From JBCCTX01 sp964652565 (lineage in GTDB: Bacteria > Bacteroidota > Bacteroidia > J057), in contig CAZZEC010000091.1 in the NCBI GenBank assembly GCA_964652565.1, forward strand, positions 1-23,554: a stretch of DNA of 23,554 nt, in the 5' to 3' direction. A program made the position numbers and the translations under genes. Within the stretch, counting starts at the first letter, position 1; each line of letters begins with the position of its first letter. Of the stretch, positions 15,706 through 20,655 are shown piece by piece. The notes beneath the pieces were generated by a model. That model did not search any database. It saw only the letters and a program-made list of their open reading frames with translations, and was not told the origin of the DNA.

Positions 15706-17655
15706 ATGAAATATGTTTTGATATATTTCCTCTGTTGCGTGGGAATATACACACATGTCTTTGCTCAGAATATCCTTTGGGAGCGGTTTTACGGAGGCAC
15801 GCAGTATGATGCAGGACAGAAATTACTATTGATGCCCGATGGCTCACTGATAATGGCAGGAGAGGTTCGATCCCAGGATGGATTGGGATTAGCCAATCAC
15901 AGCAATAATAGTGATGTATTCGTGAGGCAGATGGCTGCTCAAGGAATCATTTATTGGCAAAAGATACTGGGAGGAAAGGGTATGGAACTATTGGCAGATA
16001 TTGCACCTTCGCCAGAAGGAGGGGTAGTTGTGCTGGCGACTACGGATTCTTATACGGGTGATCCGGGTGAGGGAGAAGGCTATATGGATATGTGGGTAGT
16101 AAAGATCAGCCCCCAGGGAGATATCGTCTGGAAAAGTAGATTTGGCGGAACGGGAAATGACCGTGCATACACTATTATACCCATTTCTTCGGGAGGATAT
16201 CTGATCGGAGGCTCATCAGGTTCTAGAAATGGAAACATGAAAAGTTATCGATCTATTGGCATAGACAGCTGGGTGGCTCGTTTGGATGAACAGGGGAGAT
16301 TAATGTGGGAAAAACATTTTGGTGGAAGAAAGAATGAATGGGCTACTAAACTGTTGGAAGTTCGTCCAGGATGGTTTTTAGTCATGAATGGATCGGATTC
16401 TGTAGATGGAGATATAGAGAAGAATTATGGGAAAAAGGATGCATGGATATTTATGATAGATAGTTGGGGTAATATGGAGTGGCAAATATCTCTAGGTGCA
16501 GGTAAGAATGATGAAATACATGACTGTCTGATTGCTCCAAATGGAGACATTATGTTAGCCGGTACTACCTTGTCTTCAGGAGGAATGATTCCTGAACAAC
16601 GAGGAAGAGGAGATTTCTGGTTAGTGCGAATGACACAAAAGGGGCAAGTGCTGTGGAATAGAACATTTGGAGGGACTTGGTCTGAAGGGATTAGTTCCAT
16701 TTGCCCTTCGGCATCAGGAGGATATTTACTTGCAGGCCTCACCAAATCTCGGGACATGGATATCGATACGCTAAGAGGTTTTTATGATGCCTTATTGGTT
16801 GAAGTCGATGAAAGCGGAAATAAAATATGGTCGGGAACCTTAGGGCATGCTGCCAAAGATGCCTTATTTAGCGTGAAATTGACTCCTAATGGTACCTATT
16901 TAGGAATCGGATTTTCAGAAATTAATCCTGAGCCTGCTGAGGATGAGATTATTCCACATATTGGTGGATTTGATGTTTGGCTGGTCAATTTTACTGAACC
17001 CGACAAACCCCTGGAAAATCCTTATCTTACTCCTGTATCTATTTCAGGAGTGATTAAAAATAAAGCTACAGGTGAACCAGTCAGCACACAAATCACTTTT
17101 CGGGATGGATTGGATATGGACTCATTGTCTAGTGCGAGATCAGAACCCGCAACCGGTAAATTTTTAGCGAAATTGCCTCGTCAGGGATTTGTAGGCGTGG
17201 AAGTGTTTGAGCCGGGATTTATGTATTATGGGGAGAATTTACTGTTAGATACACTATTTTCTAAACCTCGACTACAACGAACCATAGAATTGGCTCCCAT
17301 ACGAACAGGTGAAAAAGGTATTCTGGGTAATGTATATTTTGATCCTGGAAGATGGGAAATATTACCCACATCACGTGCTGAACTACAACGCATGCTGCGC
17401 TTTCTTCGCCTCAATCCCAGTCTAGTTATCGAACTGGGCGGACATACGGATAATACCGGCCGAAGAGAAGACAAGCAACAGCTTTCGCAAAACCGTGCAA
17501 ATGCAGTGCGAAATTATCTGATTGACCAGGGAGTAGATCCACGTAGGCTCATTGCCAGAGGCTACGGTATGTCAGATCCCATCGCCTCGAACAATACAAC
17601 AACCGGTAGAAGGAAAAATCGTAGGGTAGAATTTATGGTGCTTAGAATGAAATAA
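15706..17655 (+). CDS. Envelope protein: seven propeller-type repeats, a regulatory-like beta domain and OmpA C-terminal domain
   Basis: From the ATG at 15706 the protein has 649 residues; an in-frame TTG at 15691, directly after the previous stop codon, adds only five. A signal peptide ends about F-A-Q (residue 21). Residues about 22-425 hold seven repeats of 50-60 residues, each with W, then (F/L)-G-G or G-A/G-H, then a '..P.G....G' hairpin; seven such units would close a seven-bladed beta-propeller. Residues about 444-530 resemble a carboxypeptidase-regulatory/CNA-B type beta domain (S-G-V-I-K-N-K-A-T-G-E-P-V). Residues 538-649 form an OmpA-like peptidoglycan-binding domain with G-G-H-T-D-N-T-G and the closing N-R-R-V-E-F. 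The protein should sit in the periplasm, anchored to peptidoglycan, with the propeller binding a partner. It shares a transcript with the deacetylase. Confidence 0.87.
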   Translation: MKYVLIYFLCCVGIYTHVFAQNILWERFYGGTQYDAGQKLLLMPDGSLIMAGEVRSQDGLGLANHSNNSDVFVRQMAAQGIIYWQKILGGKGMELLADIAPSPEGGVVVLATTDSYTGDPGEGEGYMDMWVVKISPQGDIVWKSRFGGTGNDRAYTIIPISSGGYLIGGSSGSRNGNMKSYRSIGIDSWVARLDEQGRLMWEKHFGGRKNEWATKLLEVRPGWFLVMNGSDSVDGDIEKNYGKKDAWIFMIDSWGNMEWQISLGAGKNDEIHDCLIAPNGDIMLAGTTLSSGGMIPEQRGRGDFWLVRMTQKGQVLWNRTFGGTWSEGISSICPSASGGYLLAGLTKSRDMDIDTLRGFYDALLVEVDESGNKIWSGTLGHAAKDALFSVKLTPNGTYLGIGFSEINPEPAEDEIIPHIGGFDVWLVNFTEPDKPLENPYLTPVSISGVIKNKATGEPVSTQITFRDGLDMDSLSSARSEPATGKFLAKLPRQGFVGVEVFEPGFMYYGENLLLDTLFSKPRLQRTIELAPIRTGEKGILGNVYFDPGRWEILPTSRAELQRMLRFLRLNPSLVIELGGHTDNTGRREDKQQLSQNRANAVRNYLIDQGVDPRRLIARGYGMSDPIASNNTTTGRRKNRRVEFMVLRMK

Positions 17656-17776
17656 TACATCCTTTGAAAATATTCAGTACGTACGCACCAAATTGTATAA
17701 ATAATTCATTATTAGTTGATTGTGATTAAAATACTTATACATTGGATCGTTGTAAGCGTTGATTTCTAGCTATTAC

Positions 17777-17798
17777 TGATTTTAGTGCGTTTGCCCTG
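17777..17798. repeat. Copy 2 of the 22-bp dispersed repeat, just upstream of the EAD11 gene
   Basis: Identical to 34-55 and in the same orientation, with weaker similarity continuing on the left to about 17759. No inverted partner (CAGGGCAAAC on the plus strand) or transposase is visible in the window, so this is a solo end or a relic. Its outer edge lies about 54 bases before the first gene of the EAD11-iSTAND-MoxR-vWA set, which may mark the left border of inserted DNA. Confidence 0.6.
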
Positions 17799-17805
17799 GA
17801 AAATA

Positions 17806-17834
17806 ATTGTTAATTTAATGTCCTGAATATTTTG
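17806..17834 (+). promoter_or_regulatory. Possible promoter of the EAD11-iSTAND-MoxR-vWA gene set
   Basis: ATTG (17806-17809), 18 bases, then TATTTTG (17828-17834) approximates the Bacteroidota promoter TTTG, about 19 bases, TAnnTTTG, with one base missing in the -7 box. It would start transcription close to the ATG at 17853 and lies just outside the 22-bp repeat. Suggestive only. Confidence 0.3.
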
Positions 17835-17852
17835 AGCTTAATAAACTACCTA

Positions 17853-18383
17853 ATGTCTTCTACTCGAATACAACCCTATCAACAAAAAGTAAAAAAGGTT
17901 CTGGTCCAGGATATGTCAAAAAGTCTGGAATTATTAGAGCAGCACGTGAGTACCTCCTCTCGTAAACACAGTGAGCTCATCCTTCAACTCTCTCGTTTTA
18001 ACGGTGCCCAACGTGAAAAACGTCAAGGAGTAATGAGCAGTGAACAAAGTAATTTGATTTTTAATCAGATCAGAGCTGCCGTTATGTATTTTATTGACGA
18101 TCTGTCAGAGGAAGATATTAACTGGGATATGGTAAAGGATGGTGACTTCGCTTCATTGAGCAAACCTGCGCAAGAATATAATCCACCAAGGGTAAACCCA
18201 TTATCTCCTACAGAAATGGAAGGCCTTAATAGACAACGTCAATTGATTGAAGAAAAATTGAATTTTTTAAAAGAAAAGCAATTGCTCAACGCTGATCCCA
18301 ACATAGGGTTTTCGCTGAAAAAACAAATCGATGAACTGGTTCAGGAACTGGAGAAAGTAAAAGAGAAATTGGGGGAGGATTAA
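17853..18383 (+). CDS. EAD11-type effector-associated adaptor with helical hairpin
   Basis: From the ATG at 17853 the protein has 176 residues; a TTG at 17832 adds seven without a domain gain. Residues about 14-84 fit the effector-associated domain 11 pattern: an initial 'S..LLE' helix, a central 'ILQLSRFNGAQREKRQG' stretch and the closing 'N.IR.AV..FIDDL' helix. EADs are small death-fold-like adaptors that pair with the same domain on other proteins and so recruit partners. After a linker with prolines (about 103-125), residues 129-173 form a charged helical hairpin that aligns without gaps to residues 10-54 of the next protein. No enzymatic domain is present, so this is a stand-alone adaptor. 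A second EAD11 copy is not seen in the window; its partner should be elsewhere. Confidence 0.75.
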   Translation: MSSTRIQPYQQKVKKVLVQDMSKSLELLEQHVSTSSRKHSELILQLSRFNGAQREKRQGVMSSEQSNLIFNQIRAAVMYFIDDLSEEDINWDMVKDGDFASLSKPAQEYNPPRVNPLSPTEMEGLNRQRQLIEEKLNFLKEKQLLNADPNIGFSLKKQIDELVQELEKVKEKLGED

Positions 18384-18510
18384 GCTACTTGATATGGTGG
18401 TAGTTTAATGTTTATAGCATCACGAGGTTCATTATACGCTGTTTAAGTTTACATTCGTGTTAATATAAATTACTAGTCAACAAATTAGCTTCTATTTCAA
18501 TGTAAATACA

Positions 18511-19575
18511 ATGGATACAGATCAACTTCAATCTTTGCAAAAAGAACTTCTTGAGAAAATCGCTTTTTTCCGTGAGGAATTAGTGATTGAAAGCTCAGCT
18601 GATGCAAAGTTTGAGTTGAAAAAAAGAATTGAACAAGCAGAAGGGGAATTGGAAAGGCTGAGAGCTGAGATGAGAAATACCTATCGATTGGATACTCCCG
18701 AAGGTCAGGAAATGCTCGTTGATAAGATCCGCCAGCTAATCATTGATGATGTATTGGGAGACATCCATTTGATAAATTGTAATAGAGAAAAAGTGATAGA
18801 TAATCTATGGGATGCTTTTGATGACAAATCCGAGCAGGCGTACCAATATTACTTTATTTGTGGATGTAGAAAGCAAATGCCTCCCAGCTCTGCTGAGAGA
18901 TTCGTATTTGAACTCATCAATGATGAACTGGATGAGGATCTGGAGTCTATCAATTACCTGCGAAAACACGACAGTAACCGCGTGGACATTGAAGTATTAG
19001 AACTAAAAAATAACCAGAAGCGGACGCAGAAGAAATTTGTCAAGCATCTGGCAAAACGCTTTGAACATTTCCCACATTTTGATCTGGATGCGTTTATCAA
19101 GCATGGTATTCCCAATATGAAAGAGCGTTTTGTCGTTTCCTTGATGACGTTGGATGAATCTGCATGGAAGGACTTTACAGGTGATTTTTTCAAATGGATT
19201 ATGGATACATTCTCTCATATTCATCCAAGTTGCCCTACCTTTCAGTTCTTTTTTGTAATCTATCTCGATGAGTTTTGTGATCAGCCCATGACGGATAAAC
19301 AGAAAAATATTATCGCCACTATTGACCAACTGGTAAGCCAATACGATAATGCATGCAGTATGCATAAGGGTATTTCTCCTGTAAAAGAGAAAGATATTGT
19401 CAATTGGTTTGACAAAATTGGAGAAACGAATGTATCTAGAATAGAAGGTGTAATCGAAACCTTTGTGAGGGGGCTGGAAGAATCCACACAAGCGCGTTAT
19501 GAATCAAAGAAGCTGTTGGATATGTCTGATGTAGAAATATTGCTTCAAAAAGTATTTGATGTGAAGGAGGGGTAG
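18511..19575 (+). CDS. iSTAND-family protein (inactive STAND NTPase) with N-terminal hairpin
   Basis: The 354-residue protein opens with a helical hairpin (10-54) shared with the EAD11 protein. Residues about 88-300 match the inactive STAND domain: 'LINCNRE' near 87-93, then the strand-loop 'YYFICGCRKQMPPSSAERF' at 113-131 where an active ATPase would have a GxxxxGK(S/T) Walker A, and 'FFFVIYLDEF' at about 246 in the Walker B position. The loop lacks the P-loop glycine-lysine, so nucleotide hydrolysis is not expected; the family is thought to act as a platform in NTP-dependent conflict systems. The C-terminal part (about 275-350) is helical. It lies 127 bases after the EAD11 gene and 159 before the MoxR gene. 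The family call rests on pattern recognition. Confidence 0.7.
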   Translation: MDTDQLQSLQKELLEKIAFFREELVIESSADAKFELKKRIEQAEGELERLRAEMRNTYRLDTPEGQEMLVDKIRQLIIDDVLGDIHLINCNREKVIDNLWDAFDDKSEQAYQYYFICGCRKQMPPSSAERFVFELINDELDEDLESINYLRKHDSNRVDIEVLELKNNQKRTQKKFVKHLAKRFEHFPHFDLDAFIKHGIPNMKERFVVSLMTLDESAWKDFTGDFFKWIMDTFSHIHPSCPTFQFFFVIYLDEFCDQPMTDKQKNIIATIDQLVSQYDNACSMHKGISPVKEKDIVNWFDKIGETNVSRIEGVIETFVRGLEESTQARYESKKLLDMSDVEILLQKVFDVKEG

Positions 19576-19578
19576 GGG

Positions 19579-19632
19579 AATGGAGATATTGTTGAATGGT
19601 TATATTGTAGTATTGAGAGATTGTTGGATTGA
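19579..19632. repeat. Decayed ATTG-type low-complexity repeat between iSTAND and MoxR genes
   Basis: The stretch contains ATTGTTGA, ATTGTAGT, ATTGAGAG, ATTGTTGG and ATTGATGT, relatives of the octamer array at 4298-4337, and shares GAATGGTTATATTG with 89-102. It is degenerate and noncoding. Confidence 0.4.
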
Positions 19633-19666
19633 TGTGAAAAGAATAAAATCCGAAATAACCTTGTAG

Positions 19667-19686
19667 GAACACGTGGCAGCGTGTTC
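19667..19686. repeat. Hairpin upstream of the MoxR gene
   Basis: GAACACG (19667-19673) pairs with CGTGTTC (19680-19686) around a six-base loop, and TAGG/CCTA just outside can extend it past a small bulge. GCCTAAAAGGC follows immediately as a second small inverted repeat. There is no clear T-run, so it may be an RNA processing or attenuation element between the iSTAND and MoxR genes rather than a full terminator. Confidence 0.45.
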
Positions 19687-19734
19687 AGCCTAAAAGGCAC
19701 CAAATATCGATAATAATTAAGCACATTGCGGCAT

Positions 19735-20655
19735 ATGAGTTTTCAACTATATGAACAATCAGGCCAAAAGGCCCTACCAGAATTTCAATTCAACCATCGG
19801 TTGAATGATCCCTCGTTATACATTCCTTCCAAAGAATTGGTGAACGCTGTCAACGTTGCTTTGGCATTGGGCCAACCTTTGCTATTAACCGGTGAACCAG
19901 GCACGGGTAAAACACAACTCGCGCATCATATAGCTTATTTTTTCCAACTGGGAGAGCCTTTGGTGTTCAATGCACAAACCACTTCAACAGCAAAAGATCT
20001 ATTTTATACCTATGATGCCTTAGGCCATTTTCAATACAATCAAAACAATCCTCAAGCACTCACACCTGAGCAGGTCGAACAAAAATTTATACGCTTTCAG
20101 GCGTTAGGAGAAGCGATAAGAGCGCAGTCCCGTAAGGTTGTTCTGATAGATGAAATAGATAAAGCACCTCGCGATTTACCCAATGATGTACTGGCAGCTA
20201 TAGAGGCCATGAAGTTTGATGTAGTAGAGGTAGATAGTTCTTATCAGGCCACCAGTGAGCTTCGTCCTATAGTAGTGATTACCAGTAACTCAGAGAAGAA
20301 TTTACCTGATGCATTTTTAAGGAGAGTAGTATATTATCACATTCCTTTTCCTTCACCAGAATCATTACTAAAAATTGTTAGTGCGAAAGTGGAGGGATAC
20401 ACAGATGAAGATCTGGATGAATTGGTACATCATTTCCATAAAATTAGAACCGATAAATCCCTTAAACTAAAGAAGAACCCTGCTACAGCGGAGTTGATTT
20501 TTTGGGCCATGCTGCTTCACAAAATGGAGTTTGATCCTCAAATGTTAAAAAATGGTGATATATCCAATCAAGCTAAACAAATACTACTTACCAGTTACTC
20601 TGTGCTAGCCAAAACGCAGGAAGACCTCAAAGCATTGCAAAAGAAATTTGCTTAG
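19735..20655 (+). CDS. MoxR-type AAA+ ATPase
   Basis: From the ATG at 19735 the protein has 306 residues; a TTG at 19726 adds three. The AAA+ core is complete: Walker A G-E-P-G-T-G-K-T (53-60), Walker B V-V-L-I-D-E-I-D (135-142), sensor 1 V-I-T-S-N (181-185) and an arginine finger in F-L-R-R-V (195-198). The rest (about 205-306) is the helical lid. MoxR ATPases form rings that remodel or load partner proteins, typically ones carrying a von Willebrand A domain. Here the next gene begins at the base after the stop codon and encodes such a protein, which makes it the probable client. The iSTAND protein upstream is a second likely partner. Confidence 0.92.
   Translation: MSFQLYEQSGQKALPEFQFNHRLNDPSLYIPSKELVNAVNVALALGQPLLLTGEPGTGKTQLAHHIAYFFQLGEPLVFNAQTTSTAKDLFYTYDALGHFQYNQNNPQALTPEQVEQKFIRFQALGEAIRAQSRKVVLIDEIDKAPRDLPNDVLAAIEAMKFDVVEVDSSYQATSELRPIVVITSNSEKNLPDAFLRRVVYYHIPFPSPESLLKIVSAKVEGYTDEDLDELVHHFHKIRTDKSLKLKKNPATAELIFWAMLLHKMEFDPQMLKNGDISNQAKQILLTSYSVLAKTQEDLKALQKKFA

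Noticed and set aside
19003..19491. 162-codon antisense open frame inside the iSTAND gene
   Set aside because: Fully contained in a better-supported gene, with no recognisable domain; other overlapping antisense frames here behave the same way.
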